A stretch of DNA of 64,000 nucleotides from Mycobacterium kubicae. Its GTDB lineage: Bacteria > Actinomycetota > Actinomycetes > Mycobacteriales > Mycobacteriaceae. A model generated the notes under the pieces. That model did no database searches, was not told where the DNA came from, and worked only from the letters and a program-made list of their open reading frames with translations. Positions 36,329 to 45,748 of the stretch are shown here, piece by piece. The position numbers were made by a program, and so were the translations under genes. The stretch is taken from NCBI RefSeq assembly GCF_015689175.1, contig NZ_CP065047.1, positions 930,001 through 994,000 of the forward strand, given 5' to 3'. Position 1 is the first letter of the stretch. The number at the start of each line of letters is the position of its first letter.

Positions 36329-36619
36329 TTACTTGGGTTTGGCTCCGAGGAACGCCCAGCCGGTGTGGTGTGCGATGAAGTCGCGGGCGATGTAGAGCAC
36401 GCCGAGCACGATCACCGCGAGCACGATCGCGTAGATCGTCCAGGCGATCGCCAGTAACAGCGGATTGCGCTGTGGCGCAGCGCCGTCGGCGTGCGCGTCG
36501 CCGGCGCCCGCGGCCTGGAACCGGACGCCCGCGGCGAACATGGCGGGCAGCGCGGCGCCGGCGAGCAGGCTGAACAGCAGGATCTTGAGGGTCGCCTCGT
36601 AGTTGAACCAGTCGTTCAT
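36329..36619 (-). CDS. Small two-span membrane protein (Rv0544c-like)
   Basis: 96 residues with two hydrophobic spans (about 9-32 and 55-78) separated by an acidic, alanine-rich loop. The ATG overlaps the pitA stop by 4 bases (ATGA). This coupling suggests it is an accessory of the phosphate transporter, but no family function is known to me. Confidence 0.85.
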   Translation of the reverse strand: MNDWFNYEATLKILLFSLLAGAALPAMFAAGVRFQAAGAGDAHADGAAPQRNPLLLAIAWTIYAIVLAVIVLGVLYIARDFIAHHTGWAFLGAKPK

Positions 36620-37872
36620 GAAGGGTTACCCGCCTTGATCGCGTCGTCGGGGCCTAACCGGGGCTGCGCCGGCCCGGATCCGTTGCTGCCGTTCGTCGAG
36701 CCGGGTCCGTGGTCCATCGTCGTCGCCGATGGTTTGTCCAGTCCGGCGGTCAGGTCACCTTCCCACTGGGCGTTGACGTTGTTGTGGTCGACCTTGACCT
36801 TGCGCGAGCGCAGGTAGATGGCGGCGGAAACGGCGACCAGCAGCGAGAATCCGACGATCGCGCCGGGGTATCCGCCGATCAGGTGCACGATCCAGTAGGT
36901 GATCGCGCCGACCAGCCCGGACAGCGGCAAGGTGACCAGCCAGGCGGTCGCCATCCGGCCCGCCACGCCCCAGCGCACCTCGCCGCCGGGCTTGCCCACC
37001 CCGCTGCCGAGCACCGAACCGGTGCAGACCTGCGTCGTGGACAGCGCGTAGCCGAAGTGGGCCGAGAGCAAGATGACCGCGGCAGAAGAGGATTCCGCGG
37101 CCATGCCTTGCGGCGGCTGGATCTCCACCAGCCCCTTGCCCAGGGTGCGGATGATCCGCCAGCCGCCCAGGTAGGTGCCCAACGCCATGGCCAGCGCACA
37201 GCACACGATCACCCACAGCGGCGGCATGGAGGAGGTGCGGCTGACCGCCCCGTAGGACATCAGCGCCAGGAAGATGACGCCCATCGTCTTCTGCGCGTCG
37301 TTGGTCCCGTGGGCCAACGAGACCAGCGACGCCGAGCCGATCTGGCCGCGCCGGAAGCCGTTGGCCGTGCGCGCCGGACGGACCCCGCGGGTGATGCGGT
37401 AGACAGTCCAGGTGGCGACGGCGCCGACGGCGATGGCCAGTATCGCGGCGATGATCGCCGGGATGATCACCTTGGAGATCACGCCTTTCCAGATCACCCC
37501 GTGTCCGCCGACGGCGGCGATGGTGGCGCCGACGATGCCGCCGATCAGCGCGTGCGAGGAACTCGAGGGGATACCCAGCAACCACGTCAGCAAATTCCAG
37601 ACGATGCCGCCGACCAAGCCGGCGAACACCAGCTCCAGCGTCACGATGTTTCCGTCGATCAGCCCCTTGGCGATGGTGGCCGCGACGGCCGTGGACAGGA
37701 ACGCACCGACCAGGTTCAGCACCGCCGACAGCGCCACCGCCACTTTGGGCTGCAGCGCACCGCTGGCGATGGAGGTCGCCATGGCGTTGCCGGTGTCATG
37801 AAAGCCGTTGGTGAAGTCGAACGCGAGCGCCGTAATGACGACGATGATCAAGAGGAACAAGTCGATGTTCAC
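36616..37872 (-). CDS. pitA: Low-affinity inorganic phosphate transporter (PiT family)
   Basis: 418 residues from a GTG. The internal duplication typical of PiT proteins is clear: DFTNGFHDTGNAMATSI near the N-terminus and SLAHGTNDAQKTMGVIFLA near 200 are the two signature copies. GIPSSSSHALIGGIVGA and GWRIIRTLG are further family blocks. About ten spans. It moves metal-phosphate with a proton. The disordered C-terminal 40 residues (Gly/Ser/Asn-rich) face the cytoplasm. Equivalent of Rv0545c. Confidence 0.93.
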   Translation of the reverse strand: MNIDLFLLIIVVITALAFDFTNGFHDTGNAMATSIASGALQPKVAVALSAVLNLVGAFLSTAVAATIAKGLIDGNIVTLELVFAGLVGGIVWNLLTWLLGIPSSSSHALIGGIVGATIAAVGGHGVIWKGVISKVIIPAIIAAILAIAVGAVATWTVYRITRGVRPARTANGFRRGQIGSASLVSLAHGTNDAQKTMGVIFLALMSYGAVSRTSSMPPLWVIVCCALAMALGTYLGGWRIIRTLGKGLVEIQPPQGMAAESSSAAVILLSAHFGYALSTTQVCTGSVLGSGVGKPGGEVRWGVAGRMATAWLVTLPLSGLVGAITYWIVHLIGGYPGAIVGFSLLVAVSAAIYLRSRKVKVDHNNVNAQWEGDLTAGLDKPSATTMDHGPGSTNGSNGSGPAQPRLGPDDAIKAGNPS

Positions 37873-37990
37873 AGGCCATGATTCTGGTGGTAGGGGTATT
37901 CCGTTGTCGAACAGAGAACTAGGCGAAAAGCAGGTATACCGAGAGTCGTCGCCAGATGTTACCTGTCAGTTCACCTTGGGTTCGCTCCGT

Positions 37991-38377
37991 TCACTGGCGG
38001 GTGTCCGTGCGCAACGGATGGCCCGGGGGTATCTGGATGAAAATCAGGGTGACGCCGTCGGGGTCGACCACGTGCATCTCGTGCAGACCCCACGGTTCTT
38101 GACGCGCTTCCCGGGCGATCGCCACGCCCCGGCTACGCAACTCTGACTGGGTCGCCTCGAGGTCACGCACCTGCAACCACAGCGCCCCGGGAAACGGGCC
38201 GCGGGAGTGGTCCGGCTCGCCGTATCCGGCGAGCTCCAGCAAAGACTGTCCCGCGAAAAAAACGGTGCCCGCGCCGTATTCGCGGGCGATCGCCAGACCG
38301 ATCTCGTCGCGGTAGAAGCGCATCGAACGCTCGTAGTCCGCCGGCCGAAGCAGCATCCGGCTGGCCAGGATCTCCAT
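37991..38377 (-). CDS. VOC (glyoxalase/bleomycin-resistance) fold protein (Rv0546c-like)
   Basis: 128 residues from ATG 38377. Two beta-alpha-beta-beta-beta modules are visible: RMLLRPADYERSMRFYRDEIGLAI in the first and LWLQVRDLEATQSELRSRGV in the second. A HEMHVVDPDGVTLIFIQ ending supplies metal-site His and Glu-like positions. Substrate unknown; the length matches Rv0546c exactly. Confidence 0.88.
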   Translation of the reverse strand: MEILASRMLLRPADYERSMRFYRDEIGLAIAREYGAGTVFFAGQSLLELAGYGEPDHSRGPFPGALWLQVRDLEATQSELRSRGVAIAREARQEPWGLHEMHVVDPDGVTLIFIQIPPGHPLRTDTRQ

Positions 38378-38421
38378 GGCCTCGTGTCTACCACGTCGGC
38401 CGCGGCGACCGGCTGGAACGG

Positions 38422-39303
38422 CTAACCGTTGCGCCGGCTGCCGCGCTGCATGAAAGCGTTGACCCAGCGGGGCCCGACGTTGTCGAGCGCCCGGGCGGCC
38501 AAAGCGATCCGGGGTGCGATTCGTACCGGCCGGGTGCGAGCAGCCGTCACCATCCACTCACCGGCTTCTTCCGACGTCAGGGCGGGCATCCCCTGGTAGG
38601 CCTTGGTCGGCGCGATCATCGGCGTGGCGACCAGCGGGTAGTACAGCGTGGTGGAGTGCACACCCCGGTGGCCCCACTCGGTTTCGATGATCCGGCTCAC
38701 CGAGGACAGCGCGGACTTGGACGCGTTGTAGACGGAGAACAGCGGGGAAGCCTCCGAGAGCACCCCCCAGGTCGCGACATTGATGATGTGGCCGTCACCG
38801 CGCTCGAGCATTCCCGGGGCCAGCCCGCGGATCAGCCGCAACGGGGCGTAGTAGTTGAGCACCATGGTGCGCTCGACGTCGTGCCAGCGTTCCAGCGACT
38901 CGGCCAGCGGCCGCCGGATGGACCGGCCGGCGTTGTTGATCAGAATGTCCACCCCGCCGATGCGGTCGTGCACCTCGCCCACCAATGCATCGACGGCGTC
39001 CATGTCGGAGATGTCGCAGGGCAGCGATATCGCCGCGCCGCCCGCTGTGGTGATCCGGTCGGCGACCGCGTCCAGCAGGTCCTTGCGGCGGGCGACGACG
39101 ACGACGGTGGCGCCCAGGCTTGCCAGCTGTCCGGCCGCGGCCTCGCCGATGCCCGAAGAGGCGCCGGTGAGCAGGATGCGCTTGCCGGCAAGGTCGACCG
39201 GTTTGATCGCGGGCCGGTTGAGCAGGAGCTGCGGTGCCACCGGCGGCCGCATGCCGGCCAGTACGAATTGTTCGGTGACCCGGCGAAGTGGACTTTTACT
39301 CAC
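38422..39303 (-). CDS. Short-chain dehydrogenase/reductase (Rv0547c-like)
   Basis: 293 residues. NADP motif TGASSGIGEAAA near residue 46, NNAGRSI near 121, and the YNASK catalytic Tyr-Lys at about 191-195 with the preceding VATWG Ser/Thr region. A 35-residue N-terminal extension precedes the Rossmann fold and a C-terminal extension ends NAFMQRGSRRNG. Many mycobacterial SDRs of this size act on lipids. The substrate is unknown. Confidence 0.88.
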   Translation of the reverse strand: MSKSPLRRVTEQFVLAGMRPPVAPQLLLNRPAIKPVDLAGKRILLTGASSGIGEAAAGQLASLGATVVVVARRKDLLDAVADRITTAGGAAISLPCDISDMDAVDALVGEVHDRIGGVDILINNAGRSIRRPLAESLERWHDVERTMVLNYYAPLRLIRGLAPGMLERGDGHIINVATWGVLSEASPLFSVYNASKSALSSVSRIIETEWGHRGVHSTTLYYPLVATPMIAPTKAYQGMPALTSEEAGEWMVTAARTRPVRIAPRIALAARALDNVGPRWVNAFMQRGSRRNG

Positions 39304-39357
39304 AACGGGAGTCTAGGGAGGCGTCTGTTGTGCCAAGCGTCACGCTCGGGCCGGGGG

Positions 39358-40260
39358 TCAGAAGTAGCGGGGGAAGGGGCTCCAATCCGGGGGCCGCTTC
39401 TCCAGGAAGGCGTCGCGGCCCTCGACGGCCTCGTCGGTCATATAGGCCAGCCGGGTCGCCTCGCCGGCGAACAGTTGCTGACCCACCAACCCGTCGTCGA
39501 GCAAATTGAACGCGAACTTCAGCATCCGCTGGGCCTGCGGGGATTTGGCGTTGATCTCCGCTGCCCACTGCACCCCTTCGGTCTCCAGCTGCGCGTGCTC
39601 GACGACGGCGTTGACCGCGCCCATCTGGTGCATCTGCTCGGCGGTATAGGGCCGGCCCAGAAAGAAGATTTCCCGGGCGAACTTCTGGCCGACCTGGCGG
39701 GCCAGATACGCGCTGCCGTAGCCGCCGTCGAAGCTGCCGACGTCGGCGTCGGTCTGCTTGAAGCGGGCATGCTCGCGGCTGGCCAGGGTGAGGTCGCAGA
39801 CCACGTGCAGGCTGTGCCCGCCGCCGGCGGCCCACCCGTTGACCAGACAGATCACCACCTTGGGCATGAACCGGATCAGCCGCTGCACTTCCAGGATGTG
39901 CAATCGGCCCGCGCGGGCCGCGTCGACGGTGTCGGCGGTGTCGCCACTGGCGTACTGATAGCCGCTGCGGCCGCGGATGCGTTGGTCGCCGCCGGAACAG
40001 AACGCCCACCCACCGTCTTTGGGCGACGGCCCGTTACCGGTCAGCAGGACCACCCCGACGTCGGGGGACATGCGGGCGTGGTCGAGCACCCGGTAGAGCT
40101 CGTCGACGGTGTGCGGCCGAAACGCGTTGCGCACCTCGGGCCGGTCGAACGCCACCCGTACCGTGGCGTCGCTGACGTGGCGGTGGTAGGTGATGTCGGT
40201 CAGGTCGTCGAACCCGTCGACTCGTCGCCATTCGTCGGGGTGAAAGGGGCTGTCGCTCAA
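39358..40260 (-). CDS. menB: 1,4-dihydroxy-2-naphthoyl-CoA synthase
   Basis: 300 residues from TTG 40260, which overlaps the stop of the upstream gene (TTGA). It closes the second ring of menaquinone by a Dieckmann-type condensation. The crotonase fold shows PEVRNAFRPHTVDELYRVLD, the family-specific CSGGDQRIRG, GWAAGGGHSLHVVCDLTLAS (oxyanion hole) and DADVGSFDGGYGSAYLAR with the catalytic Asp. Upstream in-frame residues before the TTG lack another good start. Highly conserved relative to M. tuberculosis MenB. Confidence 0.95.
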   Translation of the reverse strand: MSDSPFHPDEWRRVDGFDDLTDITYHRHVSDATVRVAFDRPEVRNAFRPHTVDELYRVLDHARMSPDVGVVLLTGNGPSPKDGGWAFCSGGDQRIRGRSGYQYASGDTADTVDAARAGRLHILEVQRLIRFMPKVVICLVNGWAAGGGHSLHVVCDLTLASREHARFKQTDADVGSFDGGYGSAYLARQVGQKFAREIFFLGRPYTAEQMHQMGAVNAVVEHAQLETEGVQWAAEINAKSPQAQRMLKFAFNLLDDGLVGQQLFAGEATRLAYMTDEAVEGRDAFLEKRPPDWSPFPRYF

Positions 40261-40943
40261 CGTTCTTGGACTCCGTCCTGAGTAATGGTGAGGTCCCCGC
40301 AACTGATCGTCTGCGCGGAGGTGACCACCGGGTCCGCCGCCGAGGTCGCCGTCAGGGTGTCCGAGCGCCCGGTCGACGCCTGCAGGCCGGCGAGGTCGAT
40401 CTCGGTGCGGCGCACCGTCCATTGGCCCGAGTCGTCGAGCGCCTGCAGGCCGACCAGCCGGCGGCCGTCGCCCAGGTCGCTGCAGCCCACCCCGGTGCCG
40501 CTGCCGCGCAGGTTCTGCAGGTCGAACAGGAACGGCTTGCCGTATTGGTTGTCGACGACGGTCTGCAGGCGGCAGTCGGTGTACTCGTACAAGCGGGCGC
40601 CGCGACCGTCGCTGACGATCACCTGATGCCGGCCATTCTCCTGAGCGTCGATTGCCAACGCGCTCAAGGGTATCGGGCTCGCCGTTGCCACCTGGACGTC
40701 GCTGTTGGTGCCGCTGGCGGTGCTGACGCCGACCACGCGCGTCACGGCGCCGGCCTGCTGCACCCGGCCGATCCACAGGGTGTCCGGCGAGCCGTCGCCA
40801 TCGAGATCCGCCACCTGCCGTTCGGCCGCGTCCGGTGGGGGCGGGGCGCCACCTGCCGGGCATTGCGGGGCGGCCGCCGACCGCGGCGCCCACGGGAGGC
40901 AGGCGGCCAGCAGTAGCGGCACGACCAGCAGGACGCTGCGCAT
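40257..40943 (-). CDS. Putative lipoprotein with FG-GAP/VCBS-like calcium motif
   Basis: 228 residues. The signal peptide ends in a lipobox (LLLAAC, Cys15). One Asp-rich loop, DLDGDGSPDTLWIG at about residues 45-58, matches the calcium loop of FG-GAP/VCBS beta-propeller repeats; the rest predicts as beta strands with single Cys residues that could pair. No enzyme motif is seen. It lies 4 bases after a nitroreductase gene and overlaps menB, so it is in the menB transcript. Function unknown. Confidence 0.78.
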   Translation of the reverse strand: MRSVLLVVPLLLAACLPWAPRSAAAPQCPAGGAPPPPDAAERQVADLDGDGSPDTLWIGRVQQAGAVTRVVGVSTASGTNSDVQVATASPIPLSALAIDAQENGRHQVIVSDGRGARLYEYTDCRLQTVVDNQYGKPFLFDLQNLRGSGTGVGCSDLGDGRRLVGLQALDDSGQWTVRRTEIDLAGLQASTGRSDTLTATSAADPVVTSAQTISCGDLTITQDGVQER

Positions 40944-40947
40944 CGGG

Positions 40948-41397
40948 CTAGATCGGGTCGAACCGGAAGACGGCGCACCGCCCGGCCAGTGCTTCGAATT
41001 CCTCGGGGCGCCCGTCCTTGACCAGTCCGGACCGCTTCATGAAACCCACTCCGGTGGGCACCTCGGTCGGGAACGCCCGCAGCAGCGGCTTGGCTTCCTC
41101 GGCGGACAGTTCCACCATCCGGACGCGTTCCTTGGTGCGGCCTCTGGTCAGCGTGACTTCGCTTGCGGCTCTGGCGTTTTTGACCCAGTCGGCGCCGGGG
41201 AAGCCGCCCACGACGTACCGTTTGCCGTCCACCGTCATCGGCGTCACCGGCGTGGACCGCGGGGCGCCGGTCTTGCGGCCGGGCACGGTCAGGACCACGG
41301 GGCTTTCCCCGCCGAAGTTCAGGCCCAGCTTCGACATCTGGATGAACACTTTGTTCGCCGGCTTGAGCCACCACGGCGGTCGGATCCGTTCAGCCAT
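40948..41397 (-). CDS. F420-dependent nitroreductase family protein
   Basis: 149 residues from ATG 41397; codons further upstream come from the palindromic repeat and are not coding. VPGRKTGAPRSTPV and GGFPGADWVKNARAASEVTL are the Ddn-family barrel motifs. It is the third member of this family in the window. It begins the nitroreductase-lipoprotein-menB transcript, in the position occupied by vapBC3 in M. tuberculosis. A link to quinone redox is suggested by context only. Confidence 0.85.
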   Translation of the reverse strand: MAERIRPPWWLKPANKVFIQMSKLGLNFGGESPVVLTVPGRKTGAPRSTPVTPMTVDGKRYVVGGFPGADWVKNARAASEVTLTRGRTKERVRMVELSAEEAKPLLRAFPTEVPTGVGFMKRSGLVKDGRPEEFEALAGRCAVFRFDPI

Positions 41398-41421
41398 GCC
41401 TGCCACAGTAGTCACTCCGGC

Positions 41422-41477
41422 CGAGCGTGAAGCCAGCCTCACGTTCGGCGCCGAGCGTGCGGCCAGCCTCACGTTCG
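41422..41477. repeat. Two-unit palindromic intergenic repeat, copy B
   Basis: Units 41422-41447 and 41452-41477, again 30 bases apart, match the 7281-7336 copy unit for unit: unit 1 has GTGAAGCCAGC and unit 2 GTGCGGCCAGC, both flanked by CGAGC and CACGTTCG. It lies between the start of the nitroreductase gene and the stop of fadD8. Confidence 0.8.
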
Positions 41478-41487
41478 TGGGCCGTGA

Positions 41488-43095
41488 CTAGCCGACGGCG
41501 CGCCCGGCGCCTTCCCAGAACTGTGCCCGCACCGCCTTCTTGTCCGGCTTGCCCAACCCGGTCAACGGCAACGAGTCGACGACCACCACCCGCTTGGGTG
41601 ACTGCACCGAGCCCTTGCGGTCCTTGACCGAGGCCTGGATCTCGGCGGTCATGGCCTCGATCGCGGCGTCGTCGCGCGGGGCGTCGGAGCGCAGCACCAC
41701 CACGGCGGTGACGGCTTCGCCCCACTTGTCGTCCGGCGTGCCGACCACGCACACCTGCGCCACCGCGGGGTGTTCGGCGACCACGTCTTCCACCTCGCGG
41801 GGGAACACGTTGAAACCGCCGGTGACGATCATGTCCTTGACCCGGTCGACGATGTAATAGAAGCCGTCTTCGTCCTCGCGGGCCATGTCACCGGTGTGCA
41901 GCCAGCCGTCTTTGAAAGTCTCCGCGGTCGCCTCCGGCAGATTCCAGTAGCCGCCGGCCAACAGCGGTCCGCTGACACAGATTTCGCCCGGCTCGCCCTG
42001 CGGCACCGGGTTGCCGTCCTCGGCCAGCAGGGCCACCCGCGCGAACAGGGTGGGCCGTCCGCAGGAGGTCAGCCGCTTCTCGTCGTGATCGGCCTTGGCC
42101 AGGTAGGTGATCACCATCGGCGCCTCGGACTGGCCGTAGTACTGGGCGAAGATCGGCCCGAAGCGGCGGATCGCCTCGGCCAGCCGCACCGGGTTGATCG
42201 CCGAAGCGCCGTAGTACACCGTCTCCAGCGACGACAGGTCGCGGGTGTGCGAGTCGGGGTGGTCCATCAGCGCGTAGAGCATCGACGGCACCAGCATGGT
42301 GGCCGTAATCCGTTGCTCCTCAATGACCCTGAGCACCTCGGCCGGGTCGAACTTGGCCAGCACGATCATCTCGCCGCCCTTGACCAGCGTGGGCGTGAAG
42401 AACGCCGCGCCCGCGTGCGACAGCGGCGTACACATCAGGAAACGCGGGTGCTCCGGCCACTCCCACTCGGCGAGCTGGATCTGAGTCATCGTCGCGATGT
42501 TCCCGGTGGTGCCGATGACACCCTTGGGCTTTCCGGTGGTGCCGCCGGTATAGGTCAGGCCGCCGACGTGGTTGGGCGGCAGGTCCGCGACGGTGATCGG
42601 CCGCGGCGAGTACTTGGCCGCCTCCGCCGACACGTCCACTGCCACACCGTTCAGAGCCTGCGGCACCGGCCCGATGGTCAGGATCTGCTTGAGCGAGTCC
42701 ACTTTCTCCAGCAGCCCCAGCGCGCGCTCGACGAACATCGGGTTGGGGTCGATGATCAGCGCGGTGGCCCCGGCGTCGGAGAGCACGTAGGCGTGATCGT
42801 CCAGCGAGCCCAGCGGGTGCAGGGCGGTGCGCCGATAGCCCTGGGTCTGGCTGGCGCCCAGGATCATCAGCACCTCGGGGCGGTTGAGGGAGAGCAGGCC
42901 GACCGTGACGCCGGTGCCTGCGCCCAGTGCTTCGAACGCCTGGATGTACTGGCTGATCCGCTCGGCCAGCTGACCGCCGGTCAGCGTCGTGTCGCCGAGG
43001 AACAGCACCGGCCTGTTCTTGTGGCGCTTGAGCGCGCCCACCAGCAGATGTCCGTTATGGGTCGGATTGCGCAACAGCTCGTCACTCATGTGCAC
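41488..43095 (-). CDS. fadD8: Acyl-CoA synthetase / fatty-acyl-AMP ligase family
   Basis: 535 residues of the ANL superfamily. ATP loop GGLTYTGGTTGKPKGVIGT near residue 180, YYGQSEAPMV for adenine, GWLHTGDMAREDEDGFYYIVDR for ribose and hinge, and PLTGLGKPDKKAVR with the C-terminal catalytic Lys. Position equals Rv0551c (fadD8). Its substrate is not deducible. It is divergent from the amidohydrolase gene. A second in-frame ATG at codon 3 is an alternative start. Confidence 0.9.
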   Translation of the reverse strand: MHMSDELLRNPTHNGHLLVGALKRHKNRPVLFLGDTTLTGGQLAERISQYIQAFEALGAGTGVTVGLLSLNRPEVLMILGASQTQGYRRTALHPLGSLDDHAYVLSDAGATALIIDPNPMFVERALGLLEKVDSLKQILTIGPVPQALNGVAVDVSAEAAKYSPRPITVADLPPNHVGGLTYTGGTTGKPKGVIGTTGNIATMTQIQLAEWEWPEHPRFLMCTPLSHAGAAFFTPTLVKGGEMIVLAKFDPAEVLRVIEEQRITATMLVPSMLYALMDHPDSHTRDLSSLETVYYGASAINPVRLAEAIRRFGPIFAQYYGQSEAPMVITYLAKADHDEKRLTSCGRPTLFARVALLAEDGNPVPQGEPGEICVSGPLLAGGYWNLPEATAETFKDGWLHTGDMAREDEDGFYYIVDRVKDMIVTGGFNVFPREVEDVVAEHPAVAQVCVVGTPDDKWGEAVTAVVVLRSDAPRDDAAIEAMTAEIQASVKDRKGSVQSPKRVVVVDSLPLTGLGKPDKKAVRAQFWEGAGRAVG

Positions 43096-43166
43096 AGACT
43101 AGAACGTGTTGCAATTCTCGTCAGGTGCACCCTCGTGCACGGCGTCCATCAGTAGGCTTTCGGTCC

Positions 43167-44771
43167 ATGGCCGCCGCAGATGTCGTCATCACCGGAACCA
43201 TCTTGACCGTCGACGACGCCCGGCCCACGGCCGACGCCATCGCGATCGCCGACGGCCGGATCGTCGCCGTCGGTGACCGCGCCGACGTCCAACCCCACCT
43301 CGGCCCGCACACCCAAGTCGTCGACGTCGGTGACGGGTGCGTCATGCCGGGATTCATTGAGGCACACGGCCATCCGCTGATGGAGGCCATCGCCCTGTCG
43401 GACCGCATCGTCGACATCCGCCCCGTCACCATGCGCGACGCCGGCGACGTGGTCCAGGCCATCCGGCGTGAGACCGCCCAGCGCGGCACCTCCGGGGCCT
43501 ACCTCAACGGCTGGGATCCGCTGCTGCAAATCGGACTTCCCGAGCCGACGCTGGCCTGGCTCGACGACATCGCCCCGGACGGGCCCCTGGTCATCCTGCA
43601 CAACTCCGGACACAAAGCCTTCTTCAATTCCCACGCCGCCCGTCGCAGCGGCCTGACCCGAGACACACCCGACCCGAAGGGCGCAAGGTACGGCCACGAC
43701 GCCGACGGGGAACTCGACGGCACCGCCGAAGAAACCGGTGCCGTCTTCCCGCTGCTGCGCGGTGCCATCCAACCCAGCGACTACCCGGCGATGCTGCTCG
43801 CCGAATGCGCCCGCCTCAACCGCGCCGGCTTGACCACCTGCTCGGAGATGGCGTTCGACCCGTCGTTTCGGCCCCTGGTCGAGCAACTGCGCGACCGACT
43901 GACGGTCCGGCTGCGCACCTACGAAATCTCCAACACCGAGATGTCCACCGACGCCACACCCGGCCAAGGTGACGACATGCTGCGCCAGGTGGGCATCAAG
44001 ATCTGGGTCGACGGGTCCCCGTGGATCGGCAACATCGCGCTGTCTTTCCCGTATCTGGACACCGAGGCCACCCGCACCATCGGGGTGACCCCCGGCTCGT
44101 GCGGCTGCGCCAACTACACCGCCGAGCAGCTGACCGAAATCGTGGATGCCTACTTCCCGCGCGGCTGGCAGATGGCCTGCCATGTCCAGGGCGACGCCGG
44201 CGTCGACACCATCCTCGATGTGTACGAGCAAGCGCTGCAATGCAATCCGCGTGAGGATCACCGGCTGCGGCTGGAACACGTGGGCGCCATCCGCCCCGAG
44301 CAACTGCGCCGGGCCGTCGAACTGGGCGTCACCTGCAGCATCTTCGTCGACCAGATCCACTACTGGGGCGACGTCATCGTCGACGGCCTGTTCGGACCCG
44401 AGCGCGGATCCCGTTGGATGCCGGCCGGATCGGCGGTGGCCGCCGGCATGCGCATCTCCTTGCACAACGACCCGCCGGTCACCCCGGAGGAGCCGCTGCG
44501 CAACATCAGCGTCGCCGCCACCCGCACCGCACCCAGCGGGCGAGTGCTCGCCCCCGAAGAGCGACTGACCGTCGAGCAGGCGATCCGCGCCCAAACCATC
44601 GACGCCGCTTGGCAATTGCAAGCCGACGACGTGATCGGCTCGCTGGAGGTCGGCAAATACGCCGACCTGGTGGTGCTGTCGGCCGACCCGCGAACGGTGC
44701 CGGCCGAACAGATCGCCGATCTGCAGGTACGCGCGACCTATCTGGCAGGCCGGCAGGTCTACGCGCAGTGA
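43167..44771 (+). CDS. Amidohydrolase family protein (Rv0552-like)
   Basis: 534 residues, matching Rv0552. The N-terminal beta-sandwich and first metal site are seen in VMPGFIEAHGHPLMEA. Later blocks are HVQGDAGVD and LEHVGAIRPEQLRR with metal or catalytic His, and a C-terminal GSLEVGKYADLVVLSADP. The layout is that of the YtcJ-like amidohydrolase 3 group. I use ATG 43167; the frame is open to 43125. The stop overlaps the menC start (GTGA), so menC translation depends on it. Substrate unknown. Confidence 0.88.
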   Translation: MAAADVVITGTILTVDDARPTADAIAIADGRIVAVGDRADVQPHLGPHTQVVDVGDGCVMPGFIEAHGHPLMEAIALSDRIVDIRPVTMRDAGDVVQAIRRETAQRGTSGAYLNGWDPLLQIGLPEPTLAWLDDIAPDGPLVILHNSGHKAFFNSHAARRSGLTRDTPDPKGARYGHDADGELDGTAEETGAVFPLLRGAIQPSDYPAMLLAECARLNRAGLTTCSEMAFDPSFRPLVEQLRDRLTVRLRTYEISNTEMSTDATPGQGDDMLRQVGIKIWVDGSPWIGNIALSFPYLDTEATRTIGVTPGSCGCANYTAEQLTEIVDAYFPRGWQMACHVQGDAGVDTILDVYEQALQCNPREDHRLRLEHVGAIRPEQLRRAVELGVTCSIFVDQIHYWGDVIVDGLFGPERGSRWMPAGSAVAAGMRISLHNDPPVTPEEPLRNISVAATRTAPSGRVLAPEERLTVEQAIRAQTIDAAWQLQADDVIGSLEVGKYADLVVLSADPRTVPAEQIADLQVRATYLAGRQVYAQ

Positions 44772-45748
44772 CTCCGACGCTGGACGACCTGCTGGAGCGC
44801 CTGCACGTCGTGGCGCTGCCCATGCGGGTGCGCTTTCGCGGCATCACCACCCGGGAAGTCGCGCTGATCGACGGGCCGGCGGGCTGGGGTGAATTCGGCG
44901 CCTTCCCGGAGTACGGTCCGGCCGAGGCCGCGCACTGGCTGGCCTCGGCCGTCGAGGCCGCCTACCGGCCCCCGCCGCCGGTGCGTCGCGACCGCATCCC
45001 CATCAACGCCACCGTCCCGGCCGTCACCGCCGCCCAAGTGCCCGACGTGCTGGCCCGCTTCCCCGGCGCCGGCACCGCCAAGGTCAAGGTCGCCGAACCC
45101 GGGCAGACCCTGGCCGAGGACGTCGAACGGGTCGGCGCCGTGCGGCAATTGGTGGCGACCGTGCGGGTGGACGCCAACGGCGGCTGGACCGTCGACCAGG
45201 CGGTGCAGGCCGCGATCGCGCTGACCGCCGACGGGCCGCTGGAATACCTCGAACAACCCTGTGCCAGCGTCGCCGAACTGGCCGAACTGCGCCGGCGCCC
45301 GGAGCTGCCGGACGTGCCGATCGCCGCCGACGAAAGCATCCGTAAGGCGCAGGACCCGCTGGCCGTGGTCCGCGCCGGCGCCGCCGACGTCGCGGTGCTC
45401 AAAGTGGCTCCGCTGGGCGGGATTTCGCCGCTGCTCGCGATCGCCGAGCAGATCGACATCCCGGTGGTCATCTCCAGCGCCCTGGACTCGGCGGTCGGCA
45501 TCGGCCGGGGGCTGCTGGCCGCCGCGGCGTTGCCCGATCTGCACCACGCCTGCGGGCTGGGCACCGGCGGCCTGTTCGTCGACGACGTCGCCCCGCCCGT
45601 CGTCCCGGAAGGCGGCACCCTGCCGGTGGGCCCGATCGCGCCCGAGGCCGCGCGCCTGAGGGCGCTCGCGGCGCCCCCGCTGCGGCGCCAGTGGTGGATC
45701 GACCGGGTCAAGGACTGCTACCCGCTGCTTGTACCGTCGTTCGGGTGA
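44768..45748 (+). CDS. menC: o-Succinylbenzoate synthase
   Basis: 326 residues from a GTG overlapping the upstream stop. An enolase-superfamily dehydratase making o-succinylbenzoate from SHCHC. KVKVAEPG holds the KxK catalytic pair, VRVDANGG, YLEQPC and AADES the three metal ligands, and VLKVAPLGG the second catalytic Lys. Length equals Rv0553. It overlaps the next hydrolase gene by 4 bases. Confidence 0.93.
   Translation: MTPTLDDLLERLHVVALPMRVRFRGITTREVALIDGPAGWGEFGAFPEYGPAEAAHWLASAVEAAYRPPPPVRRDRIPINATVPAVTAAQVPDVLARFPGAGTAKVKVAEPGQTLAEDVERVGAVRQLVATVRVDANGGWTVDQAVQAAIALTADGPLEYLEQPCASVAELAELRRRPELPDVPIAADESIRKAQDPLAVVRAGAADVAVLKVAPLGGISPLLAIAEQIDIPVVISSALDSAVGIGRGLLAAAALPDLHHACGLGTGGLFVDDVAPPVVPEGGTLPVGPIAPEAARLRALAAPPLRRQWWIDRVKDCYPLLVPSFG

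Noticed and set aside
39330..39352. Possible third copy of the palindromic repeat (GCGTCACGCTCGG)
   Set aside because: Only half a unit is present and no second unit follows at 30 bases.
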